Shown piece by piece: positions 32,987 through 41,211 of a DNA stretch of 64,000 bases. The position numbers and the translations under genes are program-made. Positions within the stretch are counted from its first letter, which is position 1. Each line of letters opens with the position of its first letter. The notes under the pieces are model-generated. The model did no database searches and had not been told where the DNA came from. It saw only the letters and a program-made list of their open reading frames with translations. This DNA comes from Caldicellulosiruptor bescii DSM 6725 (lineage in GTDB: Bacteria > Bacillota > Thermoanaerobacteria > Caldicellulosiruptorales > Caldicellulosiruptoraceae), in contig NC_012034.1 in NCBI RefSeq assembly GCF_000022325.1, positions 1,506,501-1,570,500 of the forward strand, given 5' to 3'.

Positions 32987-33006
32987 AATTCTTTCCAAAA
33001 CTTATT

Positions 33007-34236
33007 TTAGTCATTAGTAGTTGTGTTAACAGGAGTACCCAAAGTCACTTTGAAGTCCTTGGTCTGACCATCCCGCAGTACTCTTATGGTTATTACGTCA
33101 CCAATCTTATGATTTGAAAGTATTGATTGAATATCTGAAAATGTAGTAACTTTCTTACCATCTATCTGCAAAATTATATCTCCTTCTTTCAAACCAGCTT
33201 TTGCTGCACCTGTACCTGGATAAACCTTTGAAATATACATCCCCATAATGTTGCCCGACCTGTCATAGTACTCCATAACAGATATACCTATTGTTGGCCT
33301 TAAAACCTTTTTATATTTCATCAAATCATTTATAATCGGTTTTACATAGTTTATTGGAATAGCAAAGCCCATTCCTTCAACACCTGTTTGAGAAATCTTC
33401 GCTGTGTTAATGCCAATAACCTCACCACTACTATTTACAAGTGCTCCTCCACTGTTACCTGGATTTATTGCAGCATCAGTTTGAATTAAAGGAATCTGAA
33501 CGCCATTTCCCATATCAAGCTTTCTATTGACCGCGCTCACAACACCAAATGTAACCGTCCCAGCAAACTCTTGTCCCAGAGGATTTCCTATTGCAACTAC
33601 AAACTCCCCAACTTTTACTTTTGATGAATCTCCAAGTGGAGCAACAGCCTTTACATATTTCGGGTCAATTTTTAAAAGCGCTATATCACTCAAAGCGTCT
33701 GTACCAACAATTGTAGCTGGAACTTCTTTTTCGCCTGATAAAATCACGGACACAGATTTTGCACCTGATACTACATGGTTGTTTGTTACAACATAACCAT
33801 CTTTACTAATTATAACCCCAGAGCCCTCACCTATTGTAATTTCCTGTTCTTCATCTGTCCACCAGTTATAAGCTGTTCCTTTGTTTTTAATTCCAACAAC
33901 AGCTGGACCAACCTTTTGTGCCACATCTGTCACAAATGAACTGTTACCAGAATTAAGTACAACTGTTTTTGTAATAGGTTCTGTAGCAGTGGAATTATTC
34001 AAGTTGAAACTGTTCAACGTAGAGTTAATATCATTTTTAAAATTATTAAAATTAACACCAAAATATGCCATAAAAAATATTGACATTAAAATAGCACCTA
34101 TTAAACCACCTAAAAGCCCTGCAACTATATATTCTTTTACTGACTTTTTCTTTCTTATCGTTTTTGGAATCTCAAAATTTATGGGACTGTAAGATGGTTG
34201 ATAGTTTGGAGTTTCAAAATCAAATTTATCTGTCAT
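33007..34236 (-). CDS. htrA: Trypsin-like serine protease of the HtrA/DegP type, membrane-anchored, with PDZ domain
   Basis: Extracytoplasmic quality-control protease of 409 residues. A cytoplasmic N-terminus (about 35 residues) precedes one membrane helix (about 37-60). The catalytic triad is His154 (VTNNHVV), Asp184 (SDIALLKI) and Ser262 (GNSGGAL). One PDZ domain covers about residues 310-400 (GAAKAGLKEGDIILQIDGKKV). It lies downstream of a two-component system, which may control it. An AT-rich palindrome separates it from the kinase gene. Confidence 0.95.
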   Translation of the reverse strand: MTDKFDFETPNYQPSYSPINFEIPKTIRKKKSVKEYIVAGLLGGLIGAILMSIFFMAYFGVNFNNFKNDINSTLNSFNLNNSTATEPITKTVVLNSGNSSFVTDVAQKVGPAVVGIKNKGTAYNWWTDEEQEITIGEGSGVIISKDGYVVTNNHVVSGAKSVSVILSGEKEVPATIVGTDALSDIALLKIDPKYVKAVAPLGDSSKVKVGEFVVAIGNPLGQEFAGTVTFGVVSAVNRKLDMGNGVQIPLIQTDAAINPGNSGGALVNSSGEVIGINTAKISQTGVEGMGFAIPINYVKPIINDLMKYKKVLRPTIGISVMEYYDRSGNIMGMYISKVYPGTGAAKAGLKEGDIILQIDGKKVTTFSDIQSILSNHKIGDVITIRVLRDGQTKDFKVTLGTPVNTTTND

Positions 34237-34290
34237 CTTTATTCACCTCTCACTTTGTTTTTTCAATTATAATTCTACCCCTTGTTTTTG

Positions 34291-34317
34291 AAAAAATTAT
34301 TAACGAATTGTTAATAA
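34291..34317 (-). terminator. AT-rich hairpin, weak terminator or operator
   Basis: TTATTAAC (34297-34304) and GTTAATAA (34310-34317) form an 8-bp inverted repeat with a 5-base loop. A T6 run follows on the minus strand. It sits between the kinase stop (34328) and htrA. The stem is weak, so it may be an operator instead. Confidence 0.4.
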
Positions 34318-34327
34318 ATAATAAAAA

Positions 34328-35731
34328 TTATTTTAAATCCAGTGTGAATGTAAACTTAGAACCAACTCCTTCCTCGCTTTCAACCCAGATGTTCTGTTTA
34401 TGAAGCTTTATAATCTCTTTTACAATTGAAAGCCCTAACCCAACTCCATTTTCAAGGCTTCTTGACTCATCAACCTTATAAAATCTTTCCCAGATAAGCT
34501 TTTGTAGCCTTTCAGGAATACCCACGCCTGTATCCTGTATTGTTATATAAGCTTTGCCATTTACTACTTCAGAATATATATATATCTTCCCGCCAACCTT
34601 GTTATACTTTATAGCATTGTCAAGAAGATTGTGAACAACCCTGCTTATCAAATCCTTATCTGCCTTGACAACAAGTTCTTCGTCCACTTGCAGAGTTACA
34701 TCTATTTCTTTTTCTTCTATTCGTTTCTCAAACTTAATTAGCTCCTCTACAATTACAGAATAAATCTTAAATTCACTCAAATTAAGATTTATTTTCCCCC
34801 ACTCAAGTCTCGACAATTCTAAAAGTTGATTAATCAAATTGTTAAGCTTTATAACCTCTTCTTTTACAAGGGTCAGATAAAAATCTTTTTTGTCGTCTGG
34901 AATAGTCTTATCCAATATACCCTCTACAAATCCTCTTATAGAGGTAAGAGGAGACCTGAGCTCATGTGACACATTAGAAATAAAACTTTTTCGCATCATC
35001 TCCAAGTTTTCCAATTTTTCGGTCATATAATTAAAAGATGAGATAAGTTCGCTAATCTCGTCATCACTATTGTTTGGAATAGGAATTTTTTGTGAAAAAT
35101 CACCTTCAGCTATCTTTCTTGAAGCCTGTGCAAGCTTTTTAATGGGAGTTATAATCCTTTGAGTCAGTGCATATGTTATTATCAAAACAACTAAAACTTC
35201 AAACAATGTAATCAGCCAAATTATTTTATTATACATCTTTAATGTCTGTCTTATTTCATCGGTTGAGGTGATAAGAAGCAGTCCTGAGACAACATGGTTA
35301 TTTATCACAACCGGATACCCTATCACAAGATATTCTCTTTTTATCATATCCCCTATAAGAAGCTTTTTTACAGCAATTTCTCCTTCAAAGACCTTGTCTC
35401 TTATTTTCTGCAAATTCAAATCATCTATATAAATCTGTTCATCTGAGTTTAATATTACATTTGCATTTTTATTTATCAGCAGGATTGAAGCATTCAAATA
35501 ATCCCTCAAAAATCTAATCTCGAACCTAAGTCTATCCTGTTCCAAAAACCCTGTTATATACCAAAGAGCAAGTCCAGTTGCTATCTTTTCAGCTTCACGA
35601 ACAAGCTGAGTCTGTTTTTGAGAGACAAAATAGTTTTCTGTAAGGTTATTGAGCACTGTCCCAAAAATTAAAAATCCAACTGCAATTATGATTGTATATG
35701 TCATCACAAATTTAAAATATATAGATTTCAA
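34328..35731 (-). CDS. Sensor histidine kinase
   Basis: A 467-residue membrane kinase: helix 1 at about residues 8-28, an extracellular sensor of about 135 residues, helix 2 at about 168-188, HAMP to about 240, then DHp with phospho-accepting His256 (ISNVSHELRSPLTSI). The ATPase domain has the N-box HNLLDNAIKYN, DTGVGIP and GVGLGLSIVK. TTG start with AGGAAGTG 7 bases upstream. It is encoded 24 bp after its response regulator. The stimulus is unknown; htrA next door suggests an envelope signal. Confidence 0.93.
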   Translation of the reverse strand: MKSIYFKFVMTYTIIIAVGFLIFGTVLNNLTENYFVSQKQTQLVREAEKIATGLALWYITGFLEQDRLRFEIRFLRDYLNASILLINKNANVILNSDEQIYIDDLNLQKIRDKVFEGEIAVKKLLIGDMIKREYLVIGYPVVINNHVVSGLLLITSTDEIRQTLKMYNKIIWLITLFEVLVVLIITYALTQRIITPIKKLAQASRKIAEGDFSQKIPIPNNSDDEISELISSFNYMTEKLENLEMMRKSFISNVSHELRSPLTSIRGFVEGILDKTIPDDKKDFYLTLVKEEVIKLNNLINQLLELSRLEWGKINLNLSEFKIYSVIVEELIKFEKRIEEKEIDVTLQVDEELVVKADKDLISRVVHNLLDNAIKYNKVGGKIYIYSEVVNGKAYITIQDTGVGIPERLQKLIWERFYKVDESRSLENGVGLGLSIVKEIIKLHKQNIWVESEEGVGSKFTFTLDLK

Positions 35732-35755
35732 TTCTTTTCACTTCCTCAACAAAGC

Positions 35756-36427
35756 CTAAATTTCAAACTTATAACCTACACCCCATACAGTCTTTATCTT
35801 CCAAGGATATTTGTCCTTTTCAATCTTTTCTCTTATTCTCTTGATGTGTACATCAACTGTACGAGTGTCTCCAACAAAGTTGTAACCCCATATATGGTCA
35901 AGAAGTTGCTCTCTTGTGAACACCTTGTTGGGATGTGATGCTAAGAAATACAAAAGCTCTATCTCTTTCGGCGGCATATCTATTACTTTATCTTCAAGTT
36001 TTACCTCATATGTAGTGAGATTTACTGTTAGATTTGGATATACAACAACCTTTTCATCATTGACTTCACCCTGTGTTCTTCGCAGTACTGCTTTTATTCG
36101 TGCAATTAGTTCTTTTGGATCAAACGGTTTTACAATGTAGTCATCTGCTCCCAACTCTAATCCAAGTACCTTATCAAATGTCTCGCCCTTTGCAGTAAGC
36201 ATTATAATTGGAATGTTACTAATTTTTCTGAGTTCTCTACAGACTTCATATCCATCTTTTTTGGGCAGCATAATGTCCAGTATTACCAGGTCGGGCATTT
36301 CATTTTTGAACATAGCAATTCCATCCATACCATTGTGAGCAACTACTACTTCAAATCCTTCTTTTTCTAAGTAAAGTTTTATTACCTCACATATCTTTAC
36401 ATCATCATCAATGATAAGGATTTTCAT
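35756..36427 (-). CDS. OmpR/PhoB-family response regulator
   Basis: A 223-residue transcription regulator. The receiver domain has Asp51 as phospho-acceptor (VILDIMLPKKDG), with the acidic pocket at IIDDD and Lys in LTAKGE. The C-terminal winged helix (about residues 125-223) has the transactivation-loop and recognition-helix sequence NFVGDTRTVDVHIKRIREKI. It partners the kinase directly downstream. It belongs to an operon running from pgsA through the PurM-like gene. Confidence 0.95.
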   Translation of the reverse strand: MKILIIDDDVKICEVIKLYLEKEGFEVVVAHNGMDGIAMFKNEMPDLVILDIMLPKKDGYEVCRELRKISNIPIIMLTAKGETFDKVLGLELGADDYIVKPFDPKELIARIKAVLRRTQGEVNDEKVVVYPNLTVNLTTYEVKLEDKVIDMPPKEIELLYFLASHPNKVFTREQLLDHIWGYNFVGDTRTVDVHIKRIREKIEKDKYPWKIKTVWGVGYKFEI

Positions 36428-36445
36428 CCTTTTTCTACCTCTCTT

Positions 36446-37423
36446 CTACACAACTTTATATATTTCATCTATTGGCAACTCATTGATATAAGTTTTTTCT
36501 CCGCTTTTAGAAATAAATTCTATATTCGGTTTTTCTATAATTTCTCCAACTATACAGCATTCAATGCCATTTTGCAAAAGCTTTTTAACCAGCTCATCTG
36601 CCATGTTTGTCGTAATTAACATACTTCCACTTGAGATAAGCTTATATGGGTTTAAATTAAAAAAAGCGCACACTTTCTGAACTGCAGCACTGAGATTTAT
36701 CATATCTTCATATATTACAGCTCCTTTACCTGATGCTCTACACACCTCATATATAGCTCCAAAAAGTCCGCCTTCTGTAATATCATGCATACTGGAGGCA
36801 TATTCTCTTGCTATCATTCCTTCCTTCACAACACTTAATTTTTCTACAAAACTTTCTATTTCTTTTTCTTCGTGGCTATTTAATATATCCTTCAGTTTTT
36901 CTTTATACTTGTTATATAAAATAAAAGTGCCTTCTAAACCTATTGTTTTTGTGATAACAATTTTATCACCCGGCTTTGCTCCACCTGTAGAAATAAGAAG
37001 TTCTTTTTTTACCTTTCCAAAGCCCGTTGAAACAATCAATGGTCTTGTAACTGCAGTTGTCACTTCGCTATGTCCGCCTAAGAGATGGATGTTCAATTTA
37101 TTGCAAGCATCTCTTATTTGGGTCAATATATACGCAAAATCATCCTCATCACTCCCGGGAGGAAGAAGCACAGTAGTAAGTACCCCAAGTGGCTGTGCAC
37201 CTGCTGCTGCCAAATCGTTACAGGCAACAATCACCGACAAAAAACCACTCATACTGTCACCTGCTGTAATTGGGTCGGTAGTAAGAACAGCTATTTCTCC
37301 TTCGATATCCACAGCAGCACAATCTTCTCCAATATTAGGAAGTAACAAAAAATTTTTGTCTGTTCTAAAATTACTAAAGACATGCTTCTTAAGTATTTCT
37401 AAAGGTACCTTTCCAATATCCAA
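36446..37423 (-). CDS. AIR synthase (PurM)-superfamily protein, HypE-like fold
   Basis: A 325-residue member of the PurM/HypE/ThiL superfamily. The N-terminal ATP-binding half has NIGEDCAAVDI, TTDPITAG, and the NDLAAAGAQPLGVLTT motif; GGHSEVT and MHDITEGGLFGAIYEV are further family motifs. It lacks the C-terminal Cys-containing tail that HypE carbamoylates, so it is not a normal HypE. Its substrate is unknown. TTG start (37423) with AAGGGGG upstream. It is encoded between pgsA and the two-component genes. Confidence 0.75.
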   Translation of the reverse strand: MDIGKVPLEILKKHVFSNFRTDKNFLLLPNIGEDCAAVDIEGEIAVLTTDPITAGDSMSGFLSVIVACNDLAAAGAQPLGVLTTVLLPPGSDEDDFAYILTQIRDACNKLNIHLLGGHSEVTTAVTRPLIVSTGFGKVKKELLISTGGAKPGDKIVITKTIGLEGTFILYNKYKEKLKDILNSHEEKEIESFVEKLSVVKEGMIAREYASSMHDITEGGLFGAIYEVCRASGKGAVIYEDMINLSAAVQKVCAFFNLNPYKLISSGSMLITTNMADELVKKLLQNGIECCIVGEIIEKPNIEFISKSGEKTYINELPIDEIYKVV

Positions 37424-37450
37424 AAAGAAGACCCCCTTTGACTCTTCAAT

Positions 37451-37810
37451 TTAAAATACCCTATCTGGCAAAAATATATCAAACATCCCTACAACAAAAG
37501 AGGTAATCAAGTTAGCTATAATGGGTACTTTAATACCTGGTACTGAAATATTACCAAAATACAAAATAGCAAAAGTTACTAAAAAAGCAATTATTCCTCT
37601 TCCTATAGGGGTTCTATAAAGTGTTGTTATTCTCTCAATTATATATGTTATCACAGATATTGCTACAATTAAAGCTATTCCTATCATCCAATTACTGAAT
37701 ACAAAGTTGGGGTAGATTAGCTGCATCAAAAGCATCATAAAAGAAGCAACAACAAATCTTACAATTATGCCAAGCCAACTTGCATACCTTTTTTCAGTTT
37801 TTTCACTCAT
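37451..37810 (-). CDS. Small membrane protein, possibly YvlD/phage-holin IV-like
   Basis: A 119-residue protein with four predicted membrane helices. The pattern resembles the YvlD/'phage holin family IV' cluster of Firmicute envelope proteins, but I am not certain. The frame can be read from further upstream, but the ATG at 37810 follows a near-perfect AGGAGGTG with 8-base spacing. That site is perfectly complementary to the end of the pgsA frame (see regulatory stem). It lies 45 bp after pgsA. Confidence 0.6.
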   Translation of the reverse strand: MSEKTEKRYASWLGIIVRFVVASFMMLLMQLIYPNFVFSNWMIGIALIVAISVITYIIERITTLYRTPIGRGIIAFLVTFAILYFGNISVPGIKVPIIANLITSFVVGMFDIFLPDRVF

Positions 37811-37812
37811 AA

Positions 37813-37877
37813 CAAAAGCACCTCCTATTTGTATGTTAACCAACTTACAATGCAGTTATTCACGGGAGGTGCTTTTG
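37813..37877 (-). promoter_or_regulatory. 13-bp stem that could hide the ribosome-binding site of the small membrane protein
   Basis: CAAAAGCACCTCC (minus strand 37877-37865, last codons of pgsA) is the exact reverse complement of GGAGGTGCTTTTG (minus strand 37825-37813), which contains the Shine-Dalgarno of the next gene. The 39-base loop holds the pgsA stop. Ribosomes ending pgsA would open the stem, which suggests translational coupling. Confidence 0.6.
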
Positions 37878-38395
37878 AGTCTTTTATATTCATTTACATA
37901 TTTTGATACATACATCACAAGTGCAAAAATAGCAAAAATTAAAGCTAATATGAGAGTAGGAAAGGATATCTGCCATCTCAAAATTAACGAGACAATGGCT
38001 ATGTAAAACAAAAAAGTTGAAATTTTCCCATAGATATTAGCAGAAACCACTATTTTTATCTTCCCATATAAGAGAGCTGAACCTAATATCATAAAAATCT
38101 CTTTTGCAAGCACAATATAAAAAACCCATGAAGGTATATATTCTTTCAAAACAAGGCACCACAAGACTGTAAGTATCATCAACTTGTCTGCAAGCGGGTC
38201 AAATAGCTTTCCAAATTGTGTAATCATATTGTATCTTCGTGCAATAAAACCATCCAAAACATCAGTGAGTCCTGATAATAAAAATATACTCAGCGCTATA
38301 AGATAATTGTACTTCAGATGAGAAAGAAATATTGCAGCAAATACTGGTACCAATACAAATCTTAAAATTGTGAGAATATTTGGAAGATTCAACAA
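37856..38395 (-). CDS. pgsA: CDP-diacylglycerol-glycerol-3-phosphate 3-phosphatidyltransferase
   Basis: Makes phosphatidylglycerol phosphate, committed step of anionic phospholipid synthesis, in the membrane. The 179-residue protein has the CDP-alcohol phosphotransferase motif DVLDGFIARR followed by GKLFDPLADKL, with all the Asp residues. About five to six membrane helices. It begins MLNLPNILTILRF as in other family members. First gene of a run leading to the PurM-like and two-component genes. Confidence 0.95.
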   Translation of the reverse strand: MLNLPNILTILRFVLVPVFAAIFLSHLKYNYLIALSIFLLSGLTDVLDGFIARRYNMITQFGKLFDPLADKLMILTVLWCLVLKEYIPSWVFYIVLAKEIFMILGSALLYGKIKIVVSANIYGKISTFLFYIAIVSLILRWQISFPTLILALIFAIFALVMYVSKYVNEYKRLKSTSRE

Positions 38396-38428
38396 CTACA
38401 CCTCTTTTTTCTTTTGTCACTTTTTATG

Positions 38429-38437
38429 ATTTTATCA
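38429..38437 (-). promoter_or_regulatory. Candidate extended -10 promoter of the pgsA operon
   Basis: TGATAAAAT on the minus strand lies about 34 bp before pgsA; no convincing -35 element is visible. Confidence 0.4.
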
Positions 38438-38467
38438 TATTTCAAAGATAATATCTACATCACATCT

Positions 38468-39112
38468 TTAGCTTACATTCTCACTCTTTTCTACTCTTTC
38501 AAGCTTAAATATAGAGACCTCGTAAGCAGTTCTTATCTCTACTCTACCATCTTCCAATTTCTTTTGATAATCTCTACTTTGCACTCTTCCCCATATTTTT
38601 ATGTTATCACCTATTTGAAAGGTACTTGCAAAACGAGCATTTCTTCCCCAAGCAATACAAGGTATATAATCTGACTTCCCGTATAGCCTATTTACGGCGA
38701 GCAAAATATCTGTTATTTCTCTTCCTAAAGGCGTGGTACGGTACTGAGGTTTTTTGCACACATATCCATTTAAGAATATCTCATTGATATTCTTCGAAGG
38801 GTCAATGCTCTCAACATTTTTAATGTCCCTTGCAAATACTGTTAAGATGAGTCTGTTTCCCACATTTGAAGGATTGTTGTATGACCTAAACTGTCCTAAT
38901 ACTTCTGCCAAGCTTCCCTCTTCAAGATTTACATTGATTAAAAGTCTATCAGAAACTGTTACAATTAAAATATCCTTTTGCTGAGAGAGCCTTGGAACTT
39001 CAAGCTTAAATGTAAAAAATTTCTCACCAAAACTCTCATGACTAAAATTAAGTGGAGTAACAACCTTTCCACATAAGTAAACTCTGTTGTTTTCTAAAGG
39101 ATTTTGAGACAT
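38468..39112 (-). CDS. Single-stranded DNA-binding protein-like with two OB-fold regions
   Basis: A 214-residue protein. Residues about 8-100 and about 108-205 each look like an OB fold of the SSB type; the second has the clearest match (INEIFLNGYVCKKPQYR, ITDILLAVNR, IPCIAWGRNARFA, IKIWGRVQSRDY). It lacks the acidic Asp-Phe tail of the main SSB. GTG at 39121 is possible, but ATG at 39112 is better spaced from AAGGATG. It is probably an accessory SSB paralogue. Confidence 0.75.
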   Translation of the reverse strand: MSQNPLENNRVYLCGKVVTPLNFSHESFGEKFFTFKLEVPRLSQQKDILIVTVSDRLLINVNLEEGSLAEVLGQFRSYNNPSNVGNRLILTVFARDIKNVESIDPSKNINEIFLNGYVCKKPQYRTTPLGREITDILLAVNRLYGKSDYIPCIAWGRNARFASTFQIGDNIKIWGRVQSRDYQKKLEDGRVEIRTAYEVSIFKLERVEKSENVS

Positions 39113-39175
39113 GGCAAACACTCATCCTTTCGTACTTTATTAGCCTATTTTTATACTATTCAACAAACTAAATTT

Positions 39176-39769
39176 TTAGACATTCAAATTCAAACCACAC
39201 AAACTTTTTAAAGTAGCAGAAATCACACAGACAGATATCCCCTCTTCCTCTTTTTGTAGATCTTCTTTTTCTTTTATTTCTTTCTCGGCAATAATATTGC
39301 CGTCAATAGTTTCAACAGCTCTCTGGAAGAAAAGGCTTATGCTTACCTTGTTATCATTGCCATAATCAAGATGAGTTATATTTATGGTGTTTTGGGATGA
39401 AAAGCCTATGTCAACAACCTTACAAGAAGCATTTTTTAATACCAAAGGTACGTTATTATCCATAAAGATTAAAATTTTCTGGTGTTTATCAAAAATGTCT
39501 TCCCACTTATCTAAAATCTCGTTCTGAAGTACAACAACCAGTTCACAATATTTAATAACATTTTGTGGACAATCTAAATAAAAAATGATATAATTAAATG
39601 GAAGATTAAAGTTTGTAAGCAAATTTGTAATTTTTTCGGTATTGATTTTTTCATTCGCTAAATCTATCTCTAATATTTTTTTACCCTTTTTTTTTACAAA
39701 ATCAACAAAGTCGCTTTTAAACATCTCTTTGTACGATGGGTTTTTATACAATACGCCTATTTTTACCAT
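39176..39769 (-). CDS. Unknown cytoplasmic protein
   Basis: A 197-residue protein I do not recognise. It starts at the ATG 39769 after GGGGAG (9-base spacing); the longer frame to 39817 is unlikely. It looks alpha/beta with a Rossmann-like start (VKIGVLYKN), a central strand run (FNYIIFYLD, KILIFMDN), and a conserved-looking C-terminal part (THLDYGNDNKVSISLFFQRAV, followed by an acidic linker and a hydrophobic tail). No membrane segment is seen. It lies between the PdaB-like deacetylase and the SSB-like gene. Confidence 0.55.
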   Translation of the reverse strand: MVKIGVLYKNPSYKEMFKSDFVDFVKKKGKKILEIDLANEKINTEKITNLLTNFNLPFNYIIFYLDCPQNVIKYCELVVVLQNEILDKWEDIFDKHQKILIFMDNNVPLVLKNASCKVVDIGFSSQNTINITHLDYGNDNKVSISLFFQRAVETIDGNIIAEKEIKEKEDLQKEEEGISVCVISATLKSLCGLNLNV

Positions 39770-39836
39770 TTTATTTTTCTCCCCGCTGTTTTTTACCGCA
39801 TATATTAGTGTGACCATTCTTCTTTCAATTATTAAG

Positions 39837-40604
39837 TCACCTTACTATTTTCCTCTGAACACCTTGATGGTCAACATAATAACCATCTTTGTATATTAGC
39901 TCTGATACTGTTACAAATTGATATCCCTGCTTGGAAAGACTACTTAGTATAATTGACAGAGCGAATTTAGTATTTTTGGCATTATTATGAAACAATACAA
40001 TTGAACCGCTTTTTACTCTCTTTAATACTCTCTGTGCAATCTCTTGGGCAGATAAATCTTTCCAATCAAGTGAATCAACATCCCATTGGATAACATAATA
40101 TCCCAAGGAAGAAAGAGTTCTTATTAAAGTGTTATTGTAATCGCCATATGGAGGTCTAAAAACCACTGGCTTTTTATGAATAATTCTCATAATTTTTTCT
40201 TCACAGCTTTTGACATCTCTAATTATCTCAGATTCAGATAATCTTGACATGTGAAGATGCTTGTTAGAATGGCTTCCTATTTCATGCCCTTGACTGAAGA
40301 TATTTTTTACATCTTCAGGATATTTCTCTACCCAAAATCCTACAAGGAAAAAAGTAGCTTTTGCATTGAATTTTTTGAGTATACTAAGCAGTTCTTTTGT
40401 ATCGTCGTTTCCCCATGCAGCATCGAATGTTAACGCTATTTTCTTGTCATTTCTGTCAACACAGTAAATTGGTAGAAGCTTTTTTTGATTTATAACCTCT
40501 ACAGTTAGCCTTGAATAGATAAATATAGTATTTATTGTAAGCAAAACAAGAATTGTGATTAGGACCAGCTTCATAATTTTGGAAATGTTAAACACTCTTA
40601 TCAT
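39837..40604 (-). CDS. Polysaccharide deacetylase, PdaB-like
   Basis: A NodB-type deacetylase of 255 residues with an N-terminal membrane anchor (about 10-32). Motif 1 is ALTFDAAWG with Asp61; the second Asp of the usual TFDDG is Ala, a variation typical of the PdaB sporulation subfamily. The zinc histidines are His112 and His116 (GSHSNKHLHMS), and RPPYGDYN is motif 3. Likely acts on peptidoglycan outside the membrane. Whether it serves sporulation here is not shown by the window. Confidence 0.85.
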   Translation of the reverse strand: MIRVFNISKIMKLVLITILVLLTINTIFIYSRLTVEVINQKKLLPIYCVDRNDKKIALTFDAAWGNDDTKELLSILKKFNAKATFFLVGFWVEKYPEDVKNIFSQGHEIGSHSNKHLHMSRLSESEIIRDVKSCEEKIMRIIHKKPVVFRPPYGDYNNTLIRTLSSLGYYVIQWDVDSLDWKDLSAQEIAQRVLKRVKSGSIVLFHNNAKNTKFALSIILSSLSKQGYQFVTVSELIYKDGYYVDHQGVQRKIVR

Positions 40605-40660
40605 TACTCATTCCACAAAGTTTGTTCTAAGGTAAATTTATGAAAATGGCAGAAATAATA

Positions 40661-40699
40661 TGAAAAAATAGAGTAGCATATTTTTACATAATGCTACTC
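40661..40699 (-). terminator. Terminator of the DivIVA-like gene
   Basis: GAGTAGCAT (40671-40679) pairs with ATGCTACTC (40691-40699), followed on the minus strand by TATTTTTTC. The stem overlaps the stop codon region at 40684. Confidence 0.85.
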
Positions 40700-41139
40700 T
40701 CTTCTTGAAGTTCAGATTGAGAATCTCTCACAGTTTTTTCATCAAATTTTGAAATGAAGGATTGAAGTTCTCCTTTTATTCGCTTTATTTCGTCTTTTAA
40801 ATTTTGAAGAAGTTTTTCATGCTCTTCAATTTCAGCAAGAAGAGCTCTTTTTTTATTTTCTCCTTCTTCAATTGCTTTTGATACAATACTCTCTGCTTTT
40901 TCCTGAGCAATTATGAGAAGTTCTGCTATTTTTATTTTCTGTTCGTTCAATTTTGAAAGCTCTTCCTCAAGCTTTTTCAAAGTATTTTTTAGCTCCTCAT
41001 TTTCCTTCTTAAGTTCTTCAATCTTTTCCTGTTTTTCTTTTATTTCCTTTTCATAGGTCATCTCCAAATTGTTTAAATACTCTATAACAGAGCTTGGTTT
41101 AAACCCCCTAAAAGTTCTTGCAAATTTGTATGTATTCAT
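40684..41139 (-). CDS. DivIVA-like coiled-coil protein
   Basis: A 151-residue protein. The first 35 residues (YKFARTFRGFKPSSVIEYLNNLE) resemble the membrane-curvature-binding head of DivIVA/GpsB, with FRGF in place of the more usual FRGY or similar. The rest (about 36-135) is an almost continuous charged coiled coil. Probable role in division-site or pole organisation. It is short for DivIVA. Followed by its own terminator. Confidence 0.75.
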   Translation of the reverse strand: MNTYKFARTFRGFKPSSVIEYLNNLEMTYEKEIKEKQEKIEELKKENEELKNTLKKLEEELSKLNEQKIKIAELLIIAQEKAESIVSKAIEEGENKKRALLAEIEEHEKLLQNLKDEIKRIKGELQSFISKFDEKTVRDSQSELQEESSIM

Positions 41140-41211
41140 TTTTCCCTCCAGATTCTCTTAAGACCTTTTTGAATATTTTAACATAAAAAAGATTATTTTT
41201 GTATATCAAAA

